From the NCBI RefSeq assembly GCF_018812025.1, contig NC_063049.1:33567947-33631946 (forward strand): 64,000 nucleotides of DNA. Direction: 5' to 3'. Each line of letters starts with the position of its first letter. Position 1 is the stretch's first letter. This DNA is from Megalobrama amblycephala (Eukaryota > Chordata > Actinopteri > Cypriniformes > Xenocyprididae). The translations under genes were made by a program, and so were the position numbers. The notes beneath the pieces are model-generated. The model was not told where the DNA came from, made no database searches, and saw only the letters and a list, made by a program, of their open reading frames with translations. This document shows positions 33,746-55,489 of this stretch, in pieces.

Positions 33746-34618
33746 TGTTAAGCCATTCTCTTCTTGTATCTTTACCTTTTATTTGTATGCAATATGTCAT
33801 TTTTAAAACAGGGCTGACTTTTTCTTTTTCAAGTCTATTTTAAATGATTCAGTCTAATCAAAATGTATCACATGCTTGGTTTGCTAATTTTATCACATTA
33901 AATTATTGATGATGAAGTATTGTCTTTTGCTCGACAGCATGCAGGCCAGGCAGTTTTACGCAAACAGACTATTCCTTCGAGCCTCTTACTCGGTTGGCCT
34001 TTGAATTCCCTGTACCAGCTTTTGGCTGGTGACAGCTGCACTTAACTATGCATGCAGGCCTAAAATAGAGCTGCTGCTCCCAGCACACTCTAATCTGAGG
34101 TCTACACGCAGAAGTGCTTTTATTCTGCATGTACACCTGGTGTGAACCTAGCAAATGCAGTTCATAATTTGCATTTTCTTCTATAGATTTTGCAAAGTTC
34201 ATGAGCATAGTTAGTCTCTGACAAAAACACAACTTGCTTATTTAGCATATTACACTATTCTTTCTGCTTTTAATTAATAAAAATTACCTATATTTATATA
34301 ATCAATTTAATAATTCTTAGCATAGGCACAGCATGTGCAAATGCATAATTGATATTTTTCAGATGTTTAATGTGTAAATTGGTTTGGTCTGGTTTATTTC
34401 ATTCATTCAAATTGCTTTCGATGGTGCTTGACTACAATGAGACCGTGTACATCGTATGAGTGAGAGAATGTATCTGCATGCCTCTCTTGCAAGGGTACAT
34501 GTCAAATTGACAGCTCTGAATAGTAGCTTTGACACTCATCAACTATATCAGCTAGTTAAGCTGCACAAGACAACCAATGTATATTGACTTTCATTGTGTT
34601 TTTTAGTTATGTTTATAT

Positions 34619-34696
<78 letters not shown>

Positions 34697-34699
<3 letters not shown>

Positions 34700-34779
34700 T
34701 AGTCAGCATTTGAAGTGGATCAAAAAAGTTAATCAAAGTTGTCCTAAGAAGAAGGTTTTGATCCACTTCAAATGCTGAC

Positions 34780-34783
<4 letters not shown>
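34697..34783. mobile_element. Short hairpin MITE flanked by (TA)n on both sides
   Basis: Arms AGTAGTCAGCATTTGAAGTG and CACTTCAAATGCTGACTACT are perfect inverse copies with a loop of about 30 bases. TA microsatellites of about 77 bp (34620-34696) and 36 bp (34783-34818) flank it, as expected if a TA-targeting mariner-like element landed in, or seeded, a TA repeat. Confidence 0.7.
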
Positions 34784-34822
<39 letters not shown>

Positions 34823-34823
<1 letters not shown>

Positions 34824-35812
34824 CTTACAATTTGGACTTTTTATAACTCACAATTCTGACTTTTTTCTCGCAATTCTGACTTTATTTTTAGAAATTCTGA
34901 GTTTATATTACAATTCTGAGTTTCGCAATTGAGTTTCTCATAATTCTGACTTTTTCTCTCACAATTCTGAGTTTATATTAAAATTCTAACTTTTTCTCGC
35001 AATTCTGACTATTTCTCGCAATTCTGAGTTTATATTACAATTCTGAGTTTCGCAATTGAGTTTCTCATAATTATGACTTCTCGCAATTCTGAGTTTATAT
35101 TAAAATTCTGACTTTTTCTCGCAATTCTGACTATTGCTCGCAATTCTGAATTTATATTACAATTCTGACTTTTTTCTCACAATTCTGACTATTTTTAGAA
35201 ATTCTGAGTTTATATTACAATTCTGATTTTCGCAATTGAGTTTCTCATAATTCTGACTTTTCTTCTTGCAATTCTGACTATTTCTTGCAATTCTGAGTTT
35301 ATATTAAAATTCTGACTTTTTTCTCGCAATTCTCACTATTTCTCGCAATTCTGAGTTTATATTAAAATTCTGACTTTATATTAAAATTCTGACTTTTTTC
35401 TCGCAATTCTGACTATTTCTCGCAATTCTGAGTTTATCTCAATTCTGACTTTTTTTCTCGCAATTCTGACTTTCTTGCAATTGACTATTTCTCGCAGTTC
35501 TGAGTTTATCTCAATTCTGACTTTTTCTCATATATCTCAGTTTATAACTCGCAATTCTGAGTTTTTTTCTTGCAATTGTGACTATTTCTCGCAATTCTGA
35601 CTTTTTTCTCACAATTCTGAGTTTATATCTTACAATTCTGAGTTTCTCACAATTCGGACTTTATTTCTTGCAATTCTGAGTTTAATTCTGACTTTATCAC
35701 AATTCTGACTTTTTCTTGCAATTCTGAGTTTATATCTCTCAATTCTGAATTTACTAATCGCAATTCTGAGTTTGTATCTCACAATTCTGACTTTTTTATG
35801 GAAATTCTGAGT
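34823..35812. repeat. TTCTGACTTT/TTCTGAGTTT minisatellite, about 1 kb
   Basis: Alternating units CAATTCTGACTTTTTCTCG and CAATTCTGAGTTTATATTA, each about 20 bp, tandem in one orientation and drifting from copy to copy. No coding frame survives. Confidence 0.9.
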
Positions 35813-36716
35813 AAAATTAAGTTTGCATTTTTTCTTTTTTGCTATAAATGCAAGTTGTGCTGTTGTTTACATGTAAATAATGTTGCATGTCACTCAACGA
35901 TTTTGACAGTATAGCACAGCTTCTTAAATCTTATTTTATATATGTATATATATATAGCAGCAGAATTGTATTACATTATCTACCAATTGCTGGGCCAAGT
36001 TATGTGAAACTACAAACAGGAATGGTCAGGGAGGGGGAGGTAAACAGTGTTACATGATCTCCTCTGTTATTTTATCTGTCTCAGATTCTCTAAATATGCC
36101 CCCCATAGCCTAGGACCCTCCTCCCCTCAAACACCAGAAGCGCTGGAATACAAGTTTACTCTTTGATTGTGAGAAAATGAGTGTTGGTGAGATCTGGCAG
36201 AGCTTTCAAAGATCTTCACAAATGTCAGTGAACGCTTCTCTCCATGCCACTTGTTATCATAATCACTCTGCTCGACCATCATTGTGTTATGTTAAGTAGT
36301 GAGTCTGCTTTCTGTCTGTGGCTCTTTCCTCCTTGGGTTTCAATTCCAAACATGGTTATCCTTCTCATGGTCTCTACCCCCGCCTATCCTGCTCCATGTT
36401 TCCAATAGTCTTCAGTCCAGTGTGGGACAGGGAACAGACGCAGAGACATTATAGGGCTGATTTCTAAAAGGAAAAGTGGGTGTCAATGGAACTGAATGGA
36501 ACGGAATTATGAAGCTTCCTTCATTCCAACTGTTTTTGGCAGTAAGTAGTGCATTGACTGTTAGAGGGTGTGGGGAACAATCTTTTTGTATCTAATATCT
36601 CGTCTTTTTCACAACCATTTTAATACCTTGGGCTTTTGAACCTCTAATTTTTCCATCAAGGTATTTGATGACACTCTTTTTTTAATTCAGTATTTCTTTG
36701 AATTCGAGACTCAAAC

Positions 36717-39700
36717 ATGAATAGTGGCGACTCTATCTTTATTGACAGCATAATTTTCAATCACACACTCTGCAATGGCTGGACCAACAGCACTGAAGGT
36801 GCCATCTACCATCTGGGTAACACTTTTCTTTTTTTGGGCTATATGGGTGGTAGTGGAGCATATGGGGTTCTGTACATCTTCAGTTTTTTGGCTCCAGCTT
36901 TCCTCTGTCTGGCTCTGTGGGGCTGGCTGACGGTGTGCGGCCTTGATGTCTTCCTTTGGAACCTGCTGCTGATGCTGCAGTGTTTGGCCCAGGTGTGTCA
37001 TCTTATTTTTCGGCTGATGCAGGACGGTTTAGCCAACGAGGAGCTTTCTGCGCTCTACACGGCGGTCTATCTGCCGCTGGATGTACCTGTGCAGGTGTTC
37101 AAGGACATCACGGCTGCCAGCGAGAACAAAGTGCTCTCTCTAGCGGCGGAGGAGACGTATGCCGTGGAGGGGAAGACGCCCATTGATCAGCTGTCTTTTC
37201 TCATTTCTGGCAGGTGAGAAACAATGTATCGTAGAGTTGTAGACATGTGGTTCTCTTTCTATTAGTGGTTGAAATCTGCAAATATCTGCTTCTTTACCTG
37301 AAAGTGTACCAACGGCAATGTTTGTAATAGCTCACAATATGCAAGCTGTTCATTCTGAATCGTATAGTGTAATAATTAATATTTTTTTGGGGTCAAGATG
37401 TGTTTTGTCTTATCTAATAATTCAAAAATTCATTACAAATGCAGTAAATACAGAGCATAATTTAAATGTATTGTATAAAGTGCTATATAAATAAAGGTAA
37501 CTTAACTTCATGAAGAAAAGCTCTTGAAAGTGTTTCAATGATATCTTTCCTCTGTGCCATTATCATTATAGTTGTCGTGTGGACAAACAATTTTTATAAC
37601 CATATTATTACCATTATAGTTATTGTCCTTCATGTGAATAGGTCTTTAGTCTCTTAAAATCTCAAATAATTTGACCTTTTTATGACACAGCAAGATTAGT
37701 TCAGGTTGTAAAATGTCATAGTAAAACTCCCCCAAAACTTAATATCTATGAATTATTTATTAGTATCTGTGATATTTATCTTAAATTATGTTGGAAACCT
37801 TTTTCGAAAATAATGTAGGCCTATTTAAGGTCAAAATAAATGTTTTTACTTTTTACCTCATGGTTACACCACATGACATTTGTAGAGTCATTAAATCTAG
37901 TCAGTAGTGACATCTTTAAATCCATATTGTGATGTATATCCGAGTGTAATGGATTATCAAAAGAAAGAAGAAGAAAATAAAGTTTGGTTCTATCCATCAG
38001 TTGTTGATTGGATTTTGAGATGTGGAAATTGCTCTCAAAAATTAATGCCAGCTTGCAGTCAGCTGTGGAGGGGTGGGGTTTAAGCGGACTAATTAAAGTG
38101 GTGCAGGGATGACGTATTTTTATAGGCCAACCCAGAAGTTAGCATGTTCCCTCAACAAAACACAATAGTATATTTTCCAATGGCTTTTGGATTATTGCAG
38201 AAAATAAGGTCTGTGACTAACAAAAACGTATGATTCTTACTCAATTTTGTTCATCGTGATAATCTTCAAATATGAACAAAACATTTATGAACAAGTAAAA
38301 GCTTTAAAGGTGCCCTCGAATGAAAAATTGAATTTATCTTGGCATAGTTGAATAACAAGAGTTCAGTACATGGAAATGACATACAGTGAGTCTCAAACTC
38401 CATTGTTTCCTCCTTCTTATATAAATCTCATTTGTTTAAAAGACCTCCGGAAAACAGGCGAATCTCAACCATAGACTGTAAAAAAATATGGACGTAGCGA
38501 TCTCAACATAACATCGGGGTGTACGCCCCCAATATTTGCATATACCAGCCCACGTTCCCAACATTATCATTATGAAAGGCATTAGACAAGGGCAGAACGT
38601 CTGGATGTGCATAGCTGAATCAACAAACTAGGTAAGCAAGCAAGAACAACAGCGAAAAATGGCAGATGGAGCAATAATAACTGACATGATCCATGATATC
38701 ATGATATTTTTTGTGATATTTGTAAATTGTCTTTCTAAATGTTTCGTTAGCATGTTGCTAATGTACTGTTAAATGTGGTTAAAGTTACCATCCTTTCTTA
38801 CTGTATTCACGGAGACAAGAGCCGTCGCTATTTTCATTTTTAAACACTTGCAGTCTGTATAATGCATAAACACAACTTCATTCTTTATAAATCTCTCAAA
38901 CAGTGTGTAATGTTAGCTTTAGCCACGCAGCATAGCCTCAAACTCATTCAGAATCAATGTAAACAATATAACAGTATACAATACTCACATAATCCGACGC
39001 ATGCATGACGAACACTTTGTAAAGATCCATTTTGAGGGTTATATTAGCTGTGTAAACTTTAAGGCACTGTTTAAGGCAAGCGCGAGCTCTGTGGGCAGAG
39101 AGCACGGGATTTAAAGGGGCCACAGCATAAATCGGAGCATTTATAATGATGCCCCAAAATAGGCAGTTAAAAAAAATTAAGAAAAAAAAAATCTATGGGG
39201 TAATTTGAGCTGAAACTTCACAGACACATTCAGTGGACACCTTAGACTTATATTACATCTTTTAAAAACATAATCTAGGGCACCTTTAAAAAAAAAAAAA
39301 TCACAAGAGGGTATAACTGATGTATTTAATGCCATAGAATAAATGTGAAAATATCTTGAGCTTGTGTACACCACAGACCTTATTTCAAGCACTTAACCAA
39401 AAACATAAAAATAAAAAAACCATTGACTGTGCACGATTGAAGCGGAAGTGCTAAAATGCTAACTTGTTTCTGGGTTTTGGCATACAAAACAATGCGTCAT
39501 CCCTGCACTGAGAGAAGTCGTTTCACCGGAAGGTTCAGTTATGGCATTTTGATTAGACATTACAAGGTCAAAACATTTTTAAAAATGAAATGGATAAATC
39601 CTTCACAATACGATCAATAACATGCTTAGATTAAGAAAATAGGTGAATTTTCATTTCATGCTGACTTTAAGCTTCTTACAAATGTTTTTTAAAACCATAT

Positions 39701-40515
39701 GAAACCAACATTAATACAAAAAGGACACTTCAAAGAACTTGACACGCGTTTCTGCTTTTACAGGATTAGAGTGTCCTTAGAAGGTCAGTTTCTCCATTAT
39801 ATCTTCCCTCACCAATTTCTTGACTCTCCAGAATGGGAGTCTCTAAGACCAACAGAGGAGGGCAACTTCCAGGTATTATAACATACTAATTTTATGTGCT
39901 TGGGTACATCATGGCAACATCTTTTAGTCTGTGCCACTGAGCAAAATTACTCAATGTTAATACAACCATGAAATATTGCATGCCCTTAAACATTACTTTT
40001 GACCTCAGGTGACACTAACCGCAGAGACGGACTGCCGTTACATCTCTTGGCGCAGACGTCGGCTTTACCTTCTGCTGTCCAAGGATCGTTACATTGCCCG
40101 ACTTTTCTCTGTCATGCTCGGAAGCGACATTGCTGACAAACTGTACTCTCTCAATGACAAGCTGTTTGCCAAGAGCGGCGTGCGCCTTGATATTCGTCTG
40201 CCCAGTCTCTACCACGTCCTCGCCCCCTCGCCACAGGGCAGCGAGGGTGGCAGCACTAGCTCACCGCCCAGGGGAAGCCAAGGAGATCCTACAGTCGTAA
40301 AGATTGATCCAGCACCGTCTAACCAGCGCTCAGATGAAAAAAACTTCCATCCGGACCAGGGAAAGACCCCTGTGCCCAAACCTCCACACCAGCACTGGCC
40401 CTCAGACACAGAGATGCCCTCTGGTGAGGACTCAACCAGCTTGATTCTGGAGGACTTTGCTGATATGACAGGCTCTCTAATGGACTACGGGAGTGAGAGG
40501 GAATATTTGAAGTAA
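36717..40515 (+). CDS. popdc2: POPDC2, Popeye-domain cAMP-binding membrane protein
   Basis: Three coding exons, 36717-37213, 39764-39872 and 40009-40515, give 370 residues (human about 364). The N terminus carries two N-glycosylation sequons (NHT at 15, NST at 24), then three membrane segments (about 28-50, 54-76 and 80-102; LFLGYMGGSGAYG is conserved). The cytosolic Popeye domain has the cAMP-site motifs DSPEW (186-190) and FQVT (201-204), and IRLPSLYHVL. The Ser/Pro-rich tail ends in a Tyr-containing acidic stretch. Popeye proteins bind cAMP at the plasma membrane of heart and skeletal muscle and modulate TREK-1. POPDC3 was considered, but the length, the tail and the position beside cox17 and pla1a favour POPDC2. 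The ATG lies just after an in-frame upstream stop. Confidence 0.95.
38308..39285. mobile_element. 978-bp TTAA-flanked element with AGGTGCCCT ends (popdc2 intron 1)
   Basis: Begins AGGTGCCCTCGAATGAAAAA and ends AATCTAGGGCACCT, flanked by TTAA at 38304-38307 and 39286-39289. It is internally non-repetitive with no long frame, a non-autonomous DNA transposon of a TTAA-targeting type. Confidence 0.7.
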
Positions 40516-40857
40516 AGATTAGGGTGTTGAGGCTTAACACACTGGGACACTTCTTAAATCACAATGTAAGTACACAAGTAAGGGATTGACGGGTGGGTCG
40601 GCATAGACGGGGCTGGTTTGCATGAAAAAGGCACAACTGCACTAACTGGACATTTGAACTGCACAAACACTGACTGATTAAGAGAATGCAGAGTGATGAA
40701 TGTGCATGATGAATTGTTATATTTTATGCTATTTTTTTTTTACCTTTTGATTTATGGCTTTAGTGTCATCTGATTCAAATGGAAGGAAGGAAGGCCAATA
40801 GTTCATATATAGTGATTATTATATTGAAAATGAATATTCTACAAGAATACTGTTTTG

Positions 40858-40863
40858 AATAAA
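40858..40863 (+). terminator. popdc2: popdc2 poly(A) signal AATAAA
   Basis: TTTTGAATAAAAAG, 343 bp after the stop codon and immediately before the foldback element. Confidence 0.6.
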
Positions 40864-40891
40864 AAGTTGCCCAGGTTTCTTTAAAGGTTAA

Positions 40892-41443
40892 AGGGTTAGT
40901 TCACCCCAAAATGAAATTTCTGTAATTAATTATTCACTCTCATGTCGTTCTAAACCCATAAGACATTCGTTCATCTTCGGAATACAAATTAAGATATTTT
41001 TGATGAAATCCGAGGGTTTCTGAACCACACATAGGCAGGCGTCATTGCACCTTTCAAGGCCCAGAAAGGTAGTAAAAACATAATTAAAATAGTCAACGTG
41101 ACTACAGTGGTTCAACCTTAATGTTATGAAGCGATGAGAATACTTTTTGTGCACAAAAACAAAACAAAAATAACTTTATTCAACAATTTCTTCTCTTCCC
41201 TGTCAGTCTCCTATGCTATTTACGTTGCAGCACTTAAGGTAACTATTTTAACGATGTCTTTGCTACCTTTCTGGGCCTTGAAATGTGCAGTGACACCTGT
41301 CTATGTGTGGTTCAGAAACCCTCGGATTTCATCAAAAATATCTTAATTTGTGTTCCGAAGATGAACGAAGGTCTTACGTGTGTGGAACAACATGAGGGTG
41401 AATAATTAATGACAGAAAATTCATTTTTGGGTGAACTAACCCT
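40892..41443. mobile_element. TTAA-flanked foldback element, 552 bp
   Basis: Ends AGGGTTAGTTCACCCC ... GGGTGAACTAACCCT, flanked by TTAA at 40888-40891 and 41444-41447. The arms share ATTCGTTCATCTTCGGAATA / TGTTCCGAAGATGAACGAAG and TTTCTGGGCC-type words. It is the most compact copy of the family in the window. Confidence 0.8.
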
Positions 41444-43456
41444 TTAAAAAGTAAATGTTTTGTAATTAACAAAGTATACTTCTACTTCAAAAGTCATTAT
41501 TATAATCATAATGCTATTAAATTAAAATTTTACATTTGTAGGCTTATTATTATTAAAATTAATACTATTAATTTATGATTTAATTAAAATGAATGCTTTG
41601 TGTTACTCTTTAATAATTACAGTATTTTTAACGTTTAATTATGAATTATAAAGAAAGTCTATGGTACGTCCTAATTTAACACGTGTGTCCTTTCTGGCAG
41701 AGGAAACGCTTCATTGGGTGAGAGATGAGTTTTATTTAGTACGTGGTAGTGGAGTTATATTCAGTGTTTCCGTCGTAGAATATTTTGTCAGATGTTTCTA
41801 TGCTTAGAATAAGGCTGGTTTTATTTTACTACATACACTTGTGCCAGAGGCTGGATGAAACACTGGAAGGGGTTTGGGATATCCAGGGATCCAAACATGC
41901 CAAGTCTGTTTATCCAGCACTCCTCCCTCTCCAAATACTTGGCTTTGCCAGCAAGGGGCAGATTGCACTTTGTAGGCTACTGGATAGTGGGACAGGTGTG
42001 GGAGGAGGAGGGTTCTGCTGTCATTTGAGACATGACCTTCACATGCTAGTTTCCAAAGGAATGAGATATATGGATCATGTCCAGAAATACAGCCTGTCCT
42101 ATACCGAAAACAATGTGAGAACTACACCGATGGATAAAAAGATGTGATTATGTTGTGTTGAAATGAGTGTTGGAATTTATTTCAGTGTTCTCAATGACAT
42201 TTTAATGTGTCATTTTTTTCCCATAAATCTAACAGAGGATGATACTCCAGGAAGTCTTCCACTTCGTTTCCAAAGAGGATGTGCCCCACTGGCCCCTACT
42301 GACACCCCAAAGCTGTAGGAATGGTTTCAGCGGTATAAATACCATAACATCTGAACGATTCCTCCATTAAATCACCATCATAGCCGTTTCCTTTCACATG
42401 ATTGAAGACAACATTAACACAGAACAGTAAAAGATCCATCAAATGTACTTTTGTTTAGGACAAAACACAAATTTGTTTTTGTTTTGTTTTTCTTCCAGAC
42501 AGATACTGTGTTATATATGATTCCACATTGCTGTGATTTCAGCATGGTTGTTTTATATGTATTTGAAATGGCATGTGTTTGTTAGTGAAATCTGTTTGGA
42601 ATACTGTACTTGAGACAGGATTTGTAAGGTAAAAGCAACAAATTAGATTTTTCAACACAAACAAATCAATTTTTATTTAATTTGAACACCTCAGAGTTTA
42701 TTGATAGTAGGTAGATAATACGATTACAAAAGTGTGTGCTTTATCATCATGTAGTGAGACTGTATACTGACCATGTTATGAAAATGTATTTTCATGGGGC
42801 CAACTATTAAGTGCTGGGTTAAAAACATGACTTGATATTCTTCTTACAATACCATTTCAAAGCAGAGATTAGCCTTATTACTAATTGTGAATGGACAGAT
42901 CTAATTTGTAATATCAAGTATGCAGTGTGCAGTTATAAAAACTAATCAAAGTGCCAAAATATTGAATTTTTTAACTTGAATAGTAAGTTTTAATAACTGA
43001 AAATGAACCAGTACATATATTAACACATAAAAGAACTGCTGTATGTTAAATGACTGACTTTCATAATATACAATATTTTTGTAGCTGTTGTCTAACAAAA
43101 CTAAAATAAATTCAGGCACGTTAAATTCCTCTTGACTGATATTTCACTATAACACTCTCTGGAACAGTGCACATAAAAACAAAAGTATCTGAAATCATAT
43201 ATTATGTTATTTGTGAAATCATATAAATATTTTTTTGTGAAAACAATCATTTTGTGAAAACAATAAATATATCTAACAAAGCATTTCAGTCCCCTTGTAT
43301 CCTATTTAGCTATGTCTTTGTGGCCAAGCTTTAATGTTTCCCAACCTAAACATGCTAAAAATGTTTTAGTGTGTGACGTTCGCTTGAATTTAAGACTTTA
43401 AAAGTTGGTTAATGTATAAGCTCTCTTAAGTAGATTTTGTTGTTGTTTTTTTAAAT

Positions 43457-52497
<9,041 letters not shown>

Positions 52498-53072
52498 GGC
52501 TTTACTGATCAACAGTGCTCAATCTGCTGAGTGAGACGTTTCTGCTGGTTAGATTCCTGTTCAGGTGGAAAATCATTCTTCAATCACTCTTTCTGCATCC
52601 TTCAATGTTTTGTTACTGTTCTTCAACTAGTTGCCTTAAGAAGCTTGGAATCCACTTAATATCCAGCCACAATCTGTTGCACAATGCCTGTTTCTGAGAA
52701 AAATGCTACAATATCCGATTAAGTGAGATGAAGGGCTTTTCCTTCCGTTCCTGGTGTGCTGTTATAAACCATGTCAGCATGTAAACCTGAGAGAAATTAA
52801 CTCCCAGCATCCATCCTGTGATAGCTTATGTAGTGGTGGCTTTATCTAAGCTTGGAATGTAACAATGAAAAACAAATGATCTGTCCACCGGTCTGCAGCT
52901 GGTTGTGAACCAATGACCTCACAGATGAAATGTCTGATTGTTTGTCCAGAGGCTGGACTCTGGCCTCTTTAGCACAGTGTCAAGCCAAAACTCTCAGAAG
53001 GGTTTTAGATGGTTTGAAGTGAAATTAACACAATCAGTTGGCCTCACTTGAAAGACATTATTATCAACAGCT

Positions 53073-54388
53073 GTTTGTTTGTTCAGTCTCCCTCATAAAG
53101 CTATATCTTCTGCAAAAGAGATGTTCCTCAGCATAGAGGACACTGACAACACGTCGACAGACAAGACAGAGCACGTTACTTATGATATTAAACAAAGTCC
53201 CAGCTTTCAAACTGTGTAATTTATTAAGAAATTCAATAAAAACCATTTTGTGGCTCTTTAATGTGTCGCGAAAGATTATTGTAGCGCCTCAGCTAAAGCG
53301 GCTCGTGAACCGAGCATCTCTTCCTAACTAGTTAATTTATAGCAACAAATAAACATGAATGAACATGAGAGGGAATGTTGTTTCAAACGCAGAAAGACGT
53401 CAGTACACACCATTTTTCAATTTCAAGTCCACCTTCTAACTCCTGACTGCTTTGTAGGACAAAATAGCGGATTCAGCGTTATGATTGGTTAGATCGCTTG
53501 TCAATCAAACTCCTGACAAAGGGTCAATTGACCGTTTGCAAAGACCCGCCCCCTTTAGTTACTTGTTGCTACGTCTGACAAGCCATGCCGATCTCACATC
53601 ATATTCTCACGCAGTGAAAAATACATCGCGGAGCAAAGAGGACACATTTAAGTCTCACATTTAAAATGTTGTCATTTATAAAGAAATTTAAACAATAAAT
53701 ACCTTTTTTTGGCTCTGTGTCGTGACAGATCGCTGTAGCGACTCAGTTCAAGCGGCTAGTGAATGGATCATCTCTTCCTACTAGTTAATTTTTAGCATCA
53801 AATAAACATAAATGAACATCATAAGGAATGTTGTTTCAATCGCGGAAAGACTTAAGTACACACCATGTTTCAAGTTCAAGTGTTATTCTATAGTCTTTGG
53901 TTCAAGTCCACCGACGTTGATCTGCTAACTCCCCTGACTGCTTTGTCGGACAAAATGGTGGATTCGGCATTATGATTGGTTAGATCGCCTGTCAATCAAA
54001 CTCTGATTGACACTGTGTCCTCAGATAATATTTTTTATTATTTTGTCTTTGCTCCGCGATGTATTTTTCACTCTGTGTGGCATGACAGCGCCATTGTCGG
54101 ACAAAGCAACAGTAACTAAGAGGGGTGGGTCTTTACGAAAGATTATTGTGGCGACCAGGGCGGGCGAGAGCCGTGAGGGAACGGCGCGAGGCAGGTGGTG
54201 CGAGAGAGTTAATGAGCTCCTCCGTGAGAGACTCAAGGCCGATGCACCTCCCAGGTGGAGCTCATTAACTCTCGTGCCACTGGCCTCGCGCCGTTCCCTC
54301 ACGGCTCTCACCCGCCCTGGTCACCACAGTTATATTCTGAGGAACATCTCTTTTGCAGAAGATATGGGGGAGACTGAACAAACAAACA
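53073..54388. mobile_element. Composite foldback with internal direct and inverted duplications
   Basis: Outer ends GTTTGTTTGTTCAGTCTCCC and GGGAGACTGAACAAACAAAC are inverted, with TCTTCTGCAAAAGAGATGTT / AACATCTCTTTTGCAGAAGA inside. A segment at about 53235-53520 recurs in direct order at about 53690-54010 (CATCTCTTCCTA, AGTTAATTT, GGAATGTTGTTTCAA). GTGAAAAATACATCGCGGAGC at about 53616 recurs inverted near 54050. No coding frame. Confidence 0.7.
54148..54328. repeat. GC-rich perfect-arm hairpin, about 180 bp
   Basis: The left arm GTGGCGACCAGGGCGGGCGA... and right arm ...CCCGCCCTGGTCACCAC pair along about 80 bases, including GAGAGCCGTGAGGGAACGGC against GCCGTTCCCTCACGGCTCTC. The loop is short (ACTCAAGGCCGATGCACC region). 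It is far richer in GC than the surrounding DNA. Confidence 0.8.
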
Positions 54389-55489
54389 CTACACTTACCT
54401 TTAAAACCTCAACAGGTTTTAAAACACTAGGCATACTAAAAGACTATGACTTTGCCCATCATACATGATTTTCTGAGAATCTGCATAATTTCTGCAAACT
54501 GGCTCTGATTTTCGTCAACTAGCGTTGAGCCTTTGACTCCTCCAGACTGTAAATCGCGGCAAAAATCGTGTAGTGACGGACACCAGATCGTATTATGAGG
54601 GTCTGTATCGTATTATTATGGGTCTGTATCTCCATTGGAGATACAGTGTTAGCATTAGCCGTTACGCTTTTTTGGCTAAAGGTTGCAGGCTTGCCTTCCA
54701 GTGGCTTTGCGGACGCACATATTTGCGTTTCGTCTACTTGTCAGCGTTTGCGATTTTAGCTTGTCAAGAGCTCACATTTTGCTCAGTGCCGTTTCAAAAG
54801 TGCCGATTTTTTTCCATTCCTTAGCACTGCCTCTCACATTTTTAAATGCACAAACAATTTGTGCCCCATACATTTCATTCACAATATTGACATTTACTGT
54901 TTCAATTTTTACTCCGCCAACGAAAATAGTTCCTGAACAACGCAGAAGTGTTTTTGAACGAATCGGTTGAGCAAATGAATACAGACAGTCACATGTCACA
55001 CCTACAGGTGTAACGAATTACAACAACAGACAAGCAGAGTAATGCAGACTCAGTCAGGTAGGCCTGAATTAATACAAGTTAACTTACAAGTCATTATTTG
55101 CATTCAAAATTCACAGATTATATAGTGCCTGACTATCGATAGCCTACTTCTTTCTCTTTGTTTCTGAAATGATTTTTTCATTTTAAATGCATTTTCAAAT
55201 ACATTAATTTATACAATACCAACCATCTTCTGTTGGAATAAGTAACAGTGTAAGGTGGAATAAGTAAAATTTTTTCTTTATGTGGATATTTATTTCTATT
55301 TATCAGACAAGTTTAAACATAATATACAGTCATTTCCAGGTTTTTTTATTATGTAATACATGCATTATCCAAGACACTAGACAACTGTTTTCTACTACTG
55401 TGAATTAGAAGGAATATTACTAACCAATAAGCAGAACATGTCTGTTGAGAAATACAGGTTAGCACAGTATTCATAAACATGATGTTAGT

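Larger units (their letters stand above)
33746..36716. other. Intergenic between cox17 and popdc2
   Basis: Contains a MITE embedded in (TA)n at 34620-34820 and a 1-kb minisatellite at 34823-35812. The popdc2 promoter should lie in the unique sequence at 36000-36716. No other gene seen. Confidence 0.5.
40516..43456. other. Convergent gap between popdc2 and pla1a
   Basis: Holds the popdc2 3' UTR and poly(A) signal, a 552-bp foldback at 40892-41443 and the likely pla1a 3' UTR from the right. A 120-codon open frame at 41785-42147 has no recognisable domain and poor coding character, and I do not call it a gene. Confidence 0.5.
52498..55489. other. Intergenic between pla1a and hsd3b1
   Basis: The pla1a promoter should lie just above 52498. 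Most of the rest is a composite inverted-repeat element (53073-54388) with a GC-rich hairpin. Nothing gene-like was seen at 54400-55480. Confidence 0.5.

Noticed and set aside
41785..42147. 120-codon open frame in the popdc2-pla1a gap
   Set aside because: No family resemblance and no splice partner found. It may be part of a 3' UTR.
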